Source: Pseudomonadota bacterium
GTDB taxonomy: Bacteria > Pseudomonadota > Alphaproteobacteria > Caulobacterales > Caulobacteraceae
Reading direction: 5' to 3'
Length of the DNA: 25,840 nt
Assembly (NCBI GenBank): GCA_023434265.1
Contig: JAEYTA010000136.1
Coordinates: 1-25,840, forward strand
Below are positions 1-6,507 of the stretch, one piece after another. The translations under genes were made by a program, and so were the position numbers. Position 1 is the first letter of the stretch. Every line of letters begins with the position of its first letter. The notes beneath the pieces were generated by a model that saw only the letters and a list, made by a program, of their open reading frames with translations, did not search any database and was not told where the DNA came from.

Positions 1-1610
1 GTCTCGGGCTGGGCGACCGGACCGCGCATCACCGCGTCGAACACGGTGTCGGCGGTCAGGGTCTCCGGCTGCGGCGGCGCCAGGTCGGCCGACCACGCCT
101 CCTGCTCGGCGAAGGCGGGGTCCTCGAAGGCGGCGCCCGGGAAGGCCGCGTCGGGGAAGGCCGCGGCGCGCCAGTCGGGCTCCGCCGGCGGCACGGGCGC
201 CTCCGCCTTCGTCGGCGCGGCGCGGCGCTCGATGTTCTCGCGCGCCTCGGCGATGAGGGCGGCGGTGCGCTCCTCCGACAGCCGCATGCGCTCGGCCAGC
301 TCGCCGGAGGCGCGATCATAGCGCTGCTCGATGCGGCTCGAACTGTCCACCAGCCGCCGGCCGATGTCCTCCAGCGCCTGTTGCGAACGGCGCTCGGACT
401 GGGCGATGCGCTCGCTCAGCCGGTCCGAGATGCGGGTGATCTCGCCGCCCAGCTTCTCAAGCGCCAGGGCGTGGCGGTCGTCGGCGGCGACCAGCCGCTG
501 CTCCAGCCCCTGGGCCAGCCGGCCGAGGTCGCCCTCGACCTTGCGGGCCAGCGTCTCGCCCAGCTGCTCGAGCCGGGCCGGGCCCTCGCTCTCGATGCGG
601 CCGACGCGGCCGTTGAGGTTCTCGGCGATGCGCAGGACCTCGCGGCCCATGCTCTCGACCGCCTTGGCCGAGCGGGTCTCGGACGCCTTGACCTGTTCGC
701 CGATGGCCAGCACCGCCCGCTCGATGCGATCGATGCGGTTCTCGGTCTCGGCCGTGTCCAGCCGGCGCATCATCTCGGCGCGGTTCGCCTCGACCTGGCG
801 GCTCAGGGTCTCGGCCAGCTTCTCGAAGCGGGCCGCCTCGCGCGCGCCTTCCGGTTCGATCCGCCCCTCGGCGGCGCGCAGGCGCTGGTCCAGCCCCGCG
901 AACGACCGCTCCAGCCCACGCAGCGCCTCGGTGGTGCGGGCCTGCGCCTGGTCCAGTCGGGCTCCGACCTGGGCCAGCAGGTCCGCGCCGGCGCCCGGAC
1001 CGGCGACCTTCTCGACCGCGTCCATACGCTGGCGCAGTTCGTTGACGCCGGCGCGCTGGCGCTCCTCGATGTCGTACAGCCGACCGGCCAGCGCCCCCAG
1101 CGACGACTCCACCTTGCCAAAGGTCTCCAGCGTCTTCGGGCCGGTCTCCTGTTCGAACTTGCGCAGGCGGCGATGGCCCTCGCGCAGCTCCTCGGCGATG
1201 TCGTCGATGCGGCGTCCGACCTGGCGGCCGCTCTGGTCCTGGTTCTCGAGTCGGCGCAGCAGGCCCGTGACCGCCTGGTCGACGCCCTGGATGGCCACGG
1301 TCGAGCGACGCTCGGCGGCCTCCAGCCGGGCGGCGATGGCGTCGACCGACGCGCTTAGCCGCTGCCAGGCCTCGTCGCCCGAGCCGTAGGCGTCCTCCAG
1401 CCGGCGGCTGCGGCCGCGGCGCTCGAAGGTCTCGGCGGCGTGCGGACGACGCGGCAGGGGCGTGTAGCCCTCGTCCTCGTCGCCGTCCTCCATGATCATG
1501 GAATTCAGCCACTCGCCCAGCGTCATGCCGGAGCGGCGCGCAAGGTCCTTGGCGATCTCGCGAGCCTTCGGGTCGATGCCCTTAACGCTCCACGGCGCGG
1601 CTGCGCTCAC
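1..1610 (-). CDS. podJ: Polar organelle development protein PodJ, N-terminal part (runs off the window)
   Basis: Open frame from a GTG at 1610 to the window edge (536 codons seen, 3' end missing). A GGGAGG ribosome site lies about 7 nt upstream of the GTG. The N-terminus carries PWSVKGIDPKAREIAKDLA (residues 6-24) followed by SGMTLGEWLN (27-36), which I recognise from Caulobacter PodJ. Residues about 60-455 are a charged, Leu/Ala/Arg/Glu-rich stretch typical of a long coiled coil, with many RRLE/ERR repeats. From about residue 456 the chain becomes Pro/Ala-rich and acidic. PodJ is a membrane-anchored polar organiser that in Caulobacter recruits pilus and chemotaxis-fate proteins, including CpaE. 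The transmembrane segment, Sel1 repeats and periplasmic domain expected of PodJ would lie beyond the window. The name rests on recall of the N-terminal motif plus the coiled coil; another large alphaproteobacterial coiled-coil protein with the same N-terminal motif is the alternative. Confidence 0.8.
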   Translation of the reverse strand, partial: MSAAAPWSVKGIDPKAREIAKDLARRSGMTLGEWLNSMIMEDGDEDEGYTPLPRRPHAAETFERRGRSRRLEDAYGSGDEAWQRLSASVDAIAARLEAAERRSTVAIQGVDQAVTGLLRRLENQDQSGRQVGRRIDDIAEELREGHRRLRKFEQETGPKTLETFGKVESSLGALAGRLYDIEERQRAGVNELRQRMDAVEKVAGPGAGADLLAQVGARLDQAQARTTEALRGLERSFAGLDQRLRAAEGRIEPEGAREAARFEKLAETLSRQVEANRAEMMRRLDTAETENRIDRIERAVLAIGEQVKASETRSAKAVESMGREVLRIAENLNGRVGRIESEGPARLEQLGETLARKVEGDLGRLAQGLEQRLVAADDRHALALEKLGGEITRISDRLSERIAQSERRSQQALEDIGRRLVDSSSRIEQRYDRASGELAERMRLSEERTAALIAEARENIERRAAPTKAEAPVPPAEPDWRAAAFPDAAFPGAAFEDPAFAEQEAWSADLAPPQPETLTADTVFDAVMRGPVAQPE

Positions 1611-1611
1611 T

Positions 1612-1616
1612 GATTC
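1612..1616. promoter_or_regulatory. CcrM methylation site (GATTC) at the podJ ribosome site
   Basis: GATTC fits GANTC, the CcrM adenine-methylation sequence. It lies between the Shine-Dalgarno sequence and the GTG start of podJ. In Caulobacter, GcrA acts at promoters with methylated GANTC. The motif is seen; its use here is inferred, and a single 5-bp match is weak evidence. Confidence 0.35.
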
Positions 1617-1661
1617 GCCTCCCGACCTTTGGCTGGACGCTAATCGCCCAGATCAGGGGTG

Positions 1662-1676
1662 TAAACTCGCGGTTAA
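1662..1676. promoter_or_regulatory. CtrA-like box (TAAA-N7-TTAA) upstream of podJ
   Basis: TAAA, seven bases, then TTAA: one mismatch to the CtrA consensus TTAA-N7-TTAA. It lies about 52 bp upstream of the podJ start, a plausible position for promoter control. The sequence is AT-rich against a very GC-rich background, which makes chance less likely. Binding is inferred. Confidence 0.45.
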
Positions 1677-1749
1677 CCCCAAGATGTAGCGTTGCGGCAT
1701 CATCCTGTGGAAAGCCCGCCTGCACTGTCCAGAGATCGCTCCGCGCCGG

Positions 1750-1764
1750 TTAACGGGGCGTAAA
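1750..1764. promoter_or_regulatory. CtrA-like box (TTAA-N7-TAAA) between podJ and the 1828 gene
   Basis: TTAA, seven bases, then TAAA: one mismatch to the CtrA consensus. It is about 140 bp upstream of podJ and 64 bp upstream of the rightward 67-residue gene, so it could serve either. A further TTAA follows at 1767-1770 and a GACTC (GANTC) site at 1783-1787. The 217-bp gap between the two genes holds nothing else that I recognise. Confidence 0.45.
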
Positions 1765-1827
1765 GATTAACGTCGTCGCAAGGACTCGACCCTTGCGCCG
1801 ACGGGCCCGCCGGGCCACCTCGCCGCG

Positions 1828-2031
1828 ATGGACCTGACCACCACCCTCGCCCTCGCCGCGGCCGCCCTGGCCCTGGCCGTCTTCGCCGGCTGGCGCGGCG
1901 CCCGACCGTGGAACCTGAAGGGGGTGCGCATGGTCCCTTGGCGCCTGATCATGGTGTTGTCCGCGGCCGCCGTGCTGATCCTGCTGATCCACGTCGGAAC
2001 CCTGCTCGGCGCGCCCCGTCCGCCATACTGA
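1828..2031 (+). CDS. Small two-helix membrane protein, function unknown
   Basis: 67 residues. Two hydrophobic segments (about 4-22 and 37-60) flank a short basic loop with the sequence RGARPWNLKGVRMVPWR, so a helical hairpin in the inner membrane is likely. I know of similar short proteins with a KG..MVPWR loop in Caulobacterales, but no function for them. Third codon positions are nearly all G or C, as in the neighbouring real genes. No strong ribosome site is visible before the ATG. It is divergent from podJ and lies 62 bp before the PPOX-family gene, so the two may share a transcript. Confidence 0.7.
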   Translation: MDLTTTLALAAAALALAVFAGWRGARPWNLKGVRMVPWRLIMVLSAAAVLILLIHVGTLLGAPRPPY

Positions 2032-2093
2032 GCGGAACTACCCCGCCCCGGCGTCATTCCCGATCCGAACCTCTCAGATCAGGAGACAGACGC

Positions 2094-2603
2094 ATGGGCG
2101 ACACGACCCTCACCGCCGCCGAGGCCGAAGAGGCCTTCTGGGACAGCCTGAAGACATCCAACACCGGCCTGTTGGGCCTCGACCAGCCGGGCTACCACGC
2201 CCAGCCGATGACCGCCTTCCGCGAGGAAGAGACCGGCACGATCTGGTTCTTCACCCGCGACGACACCGACCTCGCCCGCGACGCCGCCCTGCCCGGCGGC
2301 CAGAGCGCCATGTTCCACTACGGCGCGAAGGACCAGAACGTCTGGGCCTGCATCCACGGCGAGCTGTCGGTGCACGGCCACGACCGCGAGGTCATCGACC
2401 GCTACTGGAACCCGGTGCTGGCCGCCTGGTATCCCGACGGCAAGGATGATCCCCACCTGACCATCCTCCGCTTCGACGCCGACGATGGTCGGGTCTGGGT
2501 CAACGAAGGCGGGTTCTTCAAGTTCGCCTACGAGATCGCCAAGGCCAACGTCACGAAGACCCTGCCCGACGCGGGCGGCGCCGCGGACGTCAATCTGCAG
2601 TAG
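2094..2603 (+). CDS. Pyridoxamine 5'-phosphate oxidase-fold protein, general stress protein 26 family
   Basis: 169 residues. The start is the ATG at 2094, preceded by AGGAGA at a normal distance; the frame is open further upstream but without such a site. The body has the split-barrel flavin-binding pattern of the COG3871 stress-protein group: an N-terminal helix (FWDSLKTSNTGLLGL), a strand reading TIWFFTRDDTDLA, then GQSAMFHYGAKDQNVWACIHGELSV and a helix with a conserved IDRYWNPVLAAWYPDGKDDP-type segment that is diagnostic of this family. Members bind FMN/FAD or F420-like cofactors in the cytoplasm; the substrate cannot be told from sequence. A heptad-repeat element begins at the base after its stop codon. 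Confidence 0.85.
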   Translation: MGDTTLTAAEAEEAFWDSLKTSNTGLLGLDQPGYHAQPMTAFREEETGTIWFFTRDDTDLARDAALPGGQSAMFHYGAKDQNVWACIHGELSVHGHDREVIDRYWNPVLAAWYPDGKDDPHLTILRFDADDGRVWVNEGGFFKFAYEIAKANVTKTLPDAGGAADVNLQ

Positions 2604-2688
2604 GTGGCCCGTGGCCCGTGGTGAGTGATCAGCCCGGGCCACAAGCGCCGGCTCCACTGGCCACTGGCCACTGGCCACTGGCCAGTGG
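2604..2688. repeat. Heptad-repeat hairpin element, copy A
   Basis: The left arm (2604 to about 2630) consists of degenerate 7-bp units of the form NGTGGCC. The right arm (2652-2688) has five units of the form GGCCACN, three of them identical GGCCACT. The arms are complementary apart from roughly one mismatch per seven bases, around a 21-nt centre, so a long imperfect hairpin can form. It fills the gap between two converging genes: it starts one base after the PPOX-family stop and ends 9 bp short of the argF stop. Related copies lie at 7357-7480, 8382-8486 and 10025-10142. Confidence 0.85.
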
Positions 2689-2697
2689 CGGAGGGTT

Positions 2698-3615
2698 TCA
2701 GCCCTCCGCGAAGCACCACGCCAGCACCGCCTTCTGGGCGTGGATGCGGTTTTCGGCCTCGTCCCAGACCAGCGAGCGCGGGCCGTCGATGACGGCGTCG
2801 GTCACCTCCTCGCCGCGGTGTGCCGGCAGGCAGTGCAGGAAGACGGCGTCCGGATTGGCCGCCGCCATCAGCGCGTCGTCGACGGTGTAGCCCTCGAACG
2901 CCTCCAGCCGCGCCTCGTAGTCCTGGTCGCCCATCGACACCCAGGTGTCGGTGACCACCACGTCCGCCCCGGCCGCCGCCTCGCGCGGGTCGCCGGTCAG
3001 CATCACATGGTCGCCGCCGACGGCGAGGTCGCGCAGGTCGGGATGGTATTCCGCCGGGCAGGCGACCTGCAGCCGGAACCCGAACTTCGGCGCCGCATGC
3101 ATGAAGCTGTGGCAGACGTTGTTGCCGTCGCCGATCCACGCCACCGTCCGACCGGCCACCGGGCCGAGGTGCTCCTCGATGGTCAGCAGGTCGGCCAGGA
3201 TCTGGCAGGGGTGCGACCGGTCGGTCAGGCCGTTGATCACCGGCACGGTCGAGACGCGGGCGAAGCGCTCCACCTCCTCGTGGTCGTTGGCGCGGATCAT
3301 CACCGCGTCGACCATGCGCGACAGCACCCGCGCCGTGTCCTCGACCGGCTCGCCCCGACCCAGCTGCATGTCGCCGGCGTTGGCGATGATCGAGCTGCCG
3401 CCCAGCTGCCGGATGGCCGCGTCGAACGAGAACCGCGTCCGGGTGGAGTTCTTCTCGAACACCATGGCCAGCACCCGGTCCTTGCCGGGCGCATCGGCGT
3501 CCGCCCGCCCCTGCGGCCAGCCCATTCGCGCCTGCTTGCGGGCATGCGCGTCGTCGAGGATGGCGCGCAGATCTTCGGCCGGGAGCCGGTGGATGTCGAG
3601 GAAATGGCGGGTCAT
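2698..3615 (-). CDS. argF: Ornithine carbamoyltransferase
   Basis: 305 residues, the normal length for the family. It makes citrulline from carbamoyl phosphate and ornithine in arginine synthesis, in the cytoplasm as a trimer. Visible signatures are the carbamoyl-phosphate loop STRTR (57-61), HPCQ (135-138), the ornithine-binding DTWVSMG (223-229) and the catalytic HCLPAHRGEEV (261-271). The ATG at 3615 is preceded by a GGGAGAGG ribosome site, which is itself the outer edge of a repeat palindrome (3629-3757). It lies downstream of argD on the same strand, 150 bp apart, and is probably co-transcribed with it. The STRTR and SMG motifs separate it from aspartate carbamoyltransferase and from acetylornithine carbamoyltransferase. 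Confidence 0.97.
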   Translation of the reverse strand: MTRHFLDIHRLPAEDLRAILDDAHARKQARMGWPQGRADADAPGKDRVLAMVFEKNSTRTRFSFDAAIRQLGGSSIIANAGDMQLGRGEPVEDTARVLSRMVDAVMIRANDHEEVERFARVSTVPVINGLTDRSHPCQILADLLTIEEHLGPVAGRTVAWIGDGNNVCHSFMHAAPKFGFRLQVACPAEYHPDLRDLAVGGDHVMLTGDPREAAAGADVVVTDTWVSMGDQDYEARLEAFEGYTVDDALMAAANPDAVFLHCLPAHRGEEVTDAVIDGPRSLVWDEAENRIHAQKAVLAWCFAEG

Positions 3616-3628
3616 GAGCGATGCCTCT

Positions 3629-3757
3629 CCCTCCCCTTCAGGGGAGGGCGGTCCCGCAGGGACCGGGTGGGGGCGGCCCTGCGAAACGGGATGAGTTGCC
3701 GGCCCTCCCCACCCGGCCGACGCTTCGCGCCGGCCACCCTCCCCGAGACGGGGAGGG
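3629..3757. repeat. Composite nested-palindrome repeat between argD and argF
   Basis: The outer hairpin on one side is CCCTCCCC-TTCA-GGGGAGGG (3629-3648); on the other it is CCCTCCCC-GAGAC-GGGGAGGG (3737-3757). Between them lie a GGTCCC-GCA-GGGACC hairpin (3650-3664) and a GC-rich palindrome around 3715-3735. GGGTGGGG near 3665 can pair with CCCCACCC near 3710. This is a REP-like extragenic element that fills the argD-argF gap and supplies the argF ribosome site on the minus strand. It shares its outer stem type with 5088-5228. No REP-associated transposase gene is in the window. Confidence 0.8.
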
Positions 3758-3765
3758 AAATTGTC

Positions 3766-4959
3766 TTACGCCGCCATCTTGCCGCGCGCGAACTCGCAGG
3801 TCTTCTCGAAACGCTCGACGGCGTCGCGCGCCTCTTCCAGCGTCAGAATCAGCGGCGGCAGCATGCGCACGCAGTTGTCGCCGCCGCCGGCGACCAGCAG
3901 ACGCTGCTCGTCGCGGGCCCAACCCATGAATTCGCGGTTGTTGGGGACCAGCTTGACGCCGATCAGCAGGCCCTTGCCGCGCACGTCGACGATGACATCC
4001 GGGAAGCGCTCCTTCAGCCCGTGCAGCTGCTGCTTCAGATAGCCGGAGATCTCGTTGACGTGGGCCAGGGTTTCCGGCTTGGCGATCTCCGACAGGGCGG
4101 CCTGGCCGACGGCCATGGCCAGCGGATTGCCGCCGAAGGTCGAGCCATGCACCCCGACGGTCATGCCCTTGGCCGCCTCGGCGGTGGCCAGGCAGGCCCC
4201 GACCGGGAAGCCGCCGCCCAGCGCCTTGGCCACGGCCATGATGTCCGGGGTCATGCCGGCCCATTCGTGGGCCCACAGCTTGCCGGTCCGGCCCATGCCG
4301 CACTGGACCTCGTCGAAGATGATCAGCACGCCGGTCTCGTCGGCCATCTGGCGCATCCAGCGCAGGTCCTCGTCCGGCGTGGCGCGGCAGCCGCCCTCGC
4401 CCTGCACCGGCTCGAGGATGACCGCGGCCGTGGTCGGGTTGCGGAACGCCGCCTCCAGCGCCTCGCGGTCGCCCCAGACCAGCTGGTGGAAGCCCTCCAT
4501 CGGCGGGCCGAAGCCGTTGGTGTAGTTCGGGTTGGCGGCGGCGTTGATGGCCCCGTAGGTGCGGCCGTGGAACGAGCCGTCGAAGCCGTAGATGTCGATC
4601 CGCTCCGGCTGGCCGTTGGCGACGTGGTGCTTGCGCGCCGTCTTCAGGGCGCACTCGACCGCCTCGGTGCCCGAGTTGGTGAAGAAGACCACGTCGGCGA
4701 AGCTGTTGGCGCACAGCATGTCGGCCAGTGCTTCCTGCCCCGGGATGCGGAAGATGTTGGAGACGTGCCAGAGCTTCTGGGCCTGCTCGGTCACGGCCTG
4801 CACCAGCTTCGGATGGGCATGGCCCAGGCCGTTGGTGGAGATGCCGGCCACGCAGTCGAGGTACTCGGTCCCGTCGGTCGACCACAGCCGGGCGCCCTGA
4901 CCACGCTCCACCTCCAGCGGCGCGCGGTTGTAGACACCCATCAGATGTTCGGTGGACAC
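3766..4959 (-). CDS. argD: Acetylornithine aminotransferase (class III, PLP)
   Basis: 397 residues. It converts N-acetylglutamate semialdehyde and glutamate to N-acetylornithine; ArgD enzymes often also act as the succinyl-diaminopimelate transaminase of lysine synthesis. The PLP phosphate loop TNSGTEA is at 94-100, FDEVQCGMGRTG with the PLP-ring Asp216 and Gln219 is at 215-226, and the Schiff-base lysine is Lys245 in AKALGGGFPVG. HGSTFGGNPLA (271-281) is also typical. The start is a GTG at 4959 with a perfect AAGGAGGT eight bases upstream; an ATG seven codons in has no such site. It heads an argD-argF unit. Since dapE is also in this window, an ArgD/DapC dual role is possible but is inferred only. 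Confidence 0.95.
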   Translation of the reverse strand: MSTEHLMGVYNRAPLEVERGQGARLWSTDGTEYLDCVAGISTNGLGHAHPKLVQAVTEQAQKLWHVSNIFRIPGQEALADMLCANSFADVVFFTNSGTEAVECALKTARKHHVANGQPERIDIYGFDGSFHGRTYGAINAAANPNYTNGFGPPMEGFHQLVWGDREALEAAFRNPTTAAVILEPVQGEGGCRATPDEDLRWMRQMADETGVLIIFDEVQCGMGRTGKLWAHEWAGMTPDIMAVAKALGGGFPVGACLATAEAAKGMTVGVHGSTFGGNPLAMAVGQAALSEIAKPETLAHVNEISGYLKQQLHGLKERFPDVIVDVRGKGLLIGVKLVPNNREFMGWARDEQRLLVAGGGDNCVRMLPPLILTLEEARDAVERFEKTCEFARGKMAA

Positions 4960-5028
4960 GGGACGGTACCTCCTTAAGAGAGAACGGCCCCGCCGCGATG
5001 CGCGACGGAGCCGATGAAAGGGTGACGC

Positions 5029-5057
5029 CTTGTCGGACGGGGCCGGGGCTTAGTCAA
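5029..5057 (-). promoter_or_regulatory. Possible argD promoter
   Basis: On the minus strand TTGACT (plus 5052-5057) is followed after 17 bases by GACAAG (plus 5029-5034), a fair -35 and poor -10 for a housekeeping sigma factor. It sits about 70-98 bp upstream of the argD GTG. Arms 4986-4992 and 5038-5044 (GGCCCCG/CGGGGCC) could form a leader stem. No direct evidence of activity. Confidence 0.35.
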
Positions 5058-5087
5058 CACCACGGCCGAGACGGCCGGCGCTTCCCG

Positions 5088-5228
5088 TCTCCTCCCCGTC
5101 GCGGAGCGATGGGGAGGTGGATCGCCGGCGAAGGCGGCGAGACGGAGGGGCTGCCGACGGAGCACGCGGACAAAACCCCTCCACCGCTTCGCGGTCCCCC
5201 TCCCCATCGCTGCGCGACGGGGAGGAGA
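5088..5228. repeat. Composite inverted repeat with 30-bp arms
   Basis: The arms at 5088-5117 and 5199-5228 are inverted copies matching at 29 of 30 positions. Each arm is also a hairpin by itself (CCTCCCC...GGGGAGG with a three-base loop). Inner GGAGGGG/CCCCTCC and ACCGCTTCGCGGT stems add further nesting. The element lies between the stop of the M28 peptidase gene (5233) and the argD promoter region. The outer stem is shared in kind with the element at 3629-3757, so they are probably members of one dispersed family. Confidence 0.85.
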
Positions 5229-5232
5229 CGCG

Positions 5233-6162
5233 TCAGTCGCCCAGCTGCCCGTCCAGCTTCGCCACCACTGCCGCATAGGTCTCGCCCGCCAGCGCCACCG
5301 TCGCCGGGTCGACCTGCGCCATGGTGTCTTCGGCGGAGTGGATCAGCCGGAACACCCGCGGCACGAAGCCCTCGGCCAGTCCGTTGCTCTCGCCGCCGTT
5401 GAAGGCCAGCCACATCTGGTGGGCGCCGACGTGGTCCTGGAAGCCCAGCGACACGGTCGGCACGCGGTCGATCGCCCCGGCCTCTCCCGCCTCGGTCAGC
5501 CCGGCGCCCGAGAAGGCGCGGTCGTCCGACGGGGGATAGACCGGATAGCCGACGCAGTGCATCGCCCGCTCGGCGCACACTTCGCGCACCGCCCGCACCA
5601 CAGCGGCCGACTGGGCCCCGTTGTTGAGTCCGTACATCATGGTGTCGCCATAGGCGGCGACGTCCGAGTTCACCACGGCGGCGACGTTGGCCAGGCCATG
5701 CGCCTCGATCCACTTGCGCGCGCCGATCAGGCCCAGCTCCTCCTGATCGAACAGGATGACCCGCACCCGGTGGTCCAGATCGGCGTCGCGCAGCCGCTTG
5801 GCGGCCTCGATCACGCCCACCACCGAGGCCGCGTTGTCGACCACGCCCTGGGACATCGACCCGTCCTGCAGCACCACGGCGTCGTAGTGCGCCGTCAGCA
5901 GGATCTCGCGCTCGCCCTCGCCGATCGTGAACACCACATTGCGCCCCTCCATCTCGCCGGTGCGGCGGTTGCCGCCGGCGAAGGTCTCCACCACCGGCTC
6001 GAAGCCGGCGGCCCGGACCTGATCCACCACCACGCGGGTGCGGGCCTCGTTGGTCGGCTGGATGTAGGCGCCGACGCGGGCCCCCAGGTCGGCGTCCTGG
6101 GCGGCGGCGGGCGCGGCGACGGCGAGAAGCGCCGCGGCGGCGGCGAGCGAACGGAACAGCAT
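5233..6162 (-). CDS. Exported M28-family zinc metallopeptidase
   Basis: 309 residues from the ATG at 6162, which follows GAGGGGGT; the frame extends 27 bases further upstream but without support. Residues 1-22 form a signal peptide ending in PAAAQ, so the enzyme is probably periplasmic or secreted. The M28 pattern of co-catalytic zinc ligands can be seen: His92 (TAHYDAV), Asp109 (GVVDNAAS), Glu141 and Glu142 (FDQEELGLIGAR), Asp167 (VNSDVAAYGD) and His275 (HSAEDTMAQVD). The fold is that of aminopeptidases and carboxypeptidases that trim peptides; the substrate is not evident. It is transcribed away from the 69-residue gene across a 135-bp divergent gap. Confidence 0.9.
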   Translation of the reverse strand: MLFRSLAAAAALLAVAAPAAAQDADLGARVGAYIQPTNEARTRVVVDQVRAAGFEPVVETFAGGNRRTGEMEGRNVVFTIGEGEREILLTAHYDAVVLQDGSMSQGVVDNAASVVGVIEAAKRLRDADLDHRVRVILFDQEELGLIGARKWIEAHGLANVAAVVNSDVAAYGDTMMYGLNNGAQSAAVVRAVREVCAERAMHCVGYPVYPPSDDRAFSGAGLTEAGEAGAIDRVPTVSLGFQDHVGAHQMWLAFNGGESNGLAEGFVPRVFRLIHSAEDTMAQVDPATVALAGETYAAVVAKLDGQLGD

Positions 6163-6275
6163 GGAACCCCCTCGATTGAGCTGCGCCATGGCTAGCGCGG
6201 GCGGCGGCGGCGCGCACCTTAAAACCCTGTCAGGCGAACCGGCGCCGTCGGAACCGCTCTCCCTTCATCCCGATT

Positions 6276-6293
6276 GAGTCCGCGAATGGAGTC
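6276..6293. promoter_or_regulatory. Pair of GANTC sites before the 69-residue gene
   Basis: GAGTC occurs at 6276-6280 and again at 6289-6293, 13 bp apart. The second overlaps the GGAG ribosome site of the downstream gene. GANTC is the CcrM methylation target. The rest of the 6163-6297 divergent gap shows no other recognisable signal. Confidence 0.35.
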
Positions 6294-6297
6294 ACCC

Positions 6298-6507
6298 ATG
6301 TCCCAGCACCCCGATCCCGCCCATCAGCCGGTCAAGGGCCCCGACGACCTGCAGCGCAATCCCGGCATCGGCCAGTCGCCGGGCCTGAGCCGCGCCGAAG
6401 GCCTCGAGGAGATCGAGGGCGACAGCACCGTCGAGGGCGACGTCGCCAACAACGCCGGCCCGGGCGGCGCGATCGACCCCGACGACCGCGGCCGCGGCAA
6501 CGCCTAG
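6298..6507 (+). CDS. Small hydrophilic protein, function unknown
   Basis: 69 residues from the ATG at 6298, preceded by GGAG at seven bases; earlier in-frame TTG (6274) and ATG (6286) codons lack a ribosome site. The protein is rich in Gly, Asp, Pro, Glu and Asn, with no hydrophobic segment and no cysteine, so it is probably disordered. The C-terminal half is strongly acidic (EEIEGDSTVEGDVANN, then GAIDPDDRGRGNA). I do not recognise the family; short conserved Caulobacterales proteins of this composition exist without a known role. It converges on the ABC permease gene, and the two stop codons overlap (6504-6507). Confidence 0.65.
   Translation: MSQHPDPAHQPVKGPDDLQRNPGIGQSPGLSRAEGLEEIEGDSTVEGDVANNAGPGGAIDPDDRGRGNA

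Noticed and set aside
457..1512. Minus-strand frame of 351 codons within podJ
   Set aside because: It is in a different frame from the PodJ reading frame, which has the recognisable N-terminus and coiled-coil composition. Its product is Arg/Pro/Gly-rich, as off-frame GC-rich DNA usually is.
2604..2688. Short tandem repeats that could suggest a CRISPR array
   Set aside because: Units are 7 bp, directly adjacent and inverted between arms. There are no spacers of constant length and no cas genes in the window.
2740..4977. 745-codon plus-strand frame across argF and argD
   Set aside because: Antisense shadow: both arginine genes on the other strand have full family motifs, and the frame product is low in complexity and matches nothing known to me.
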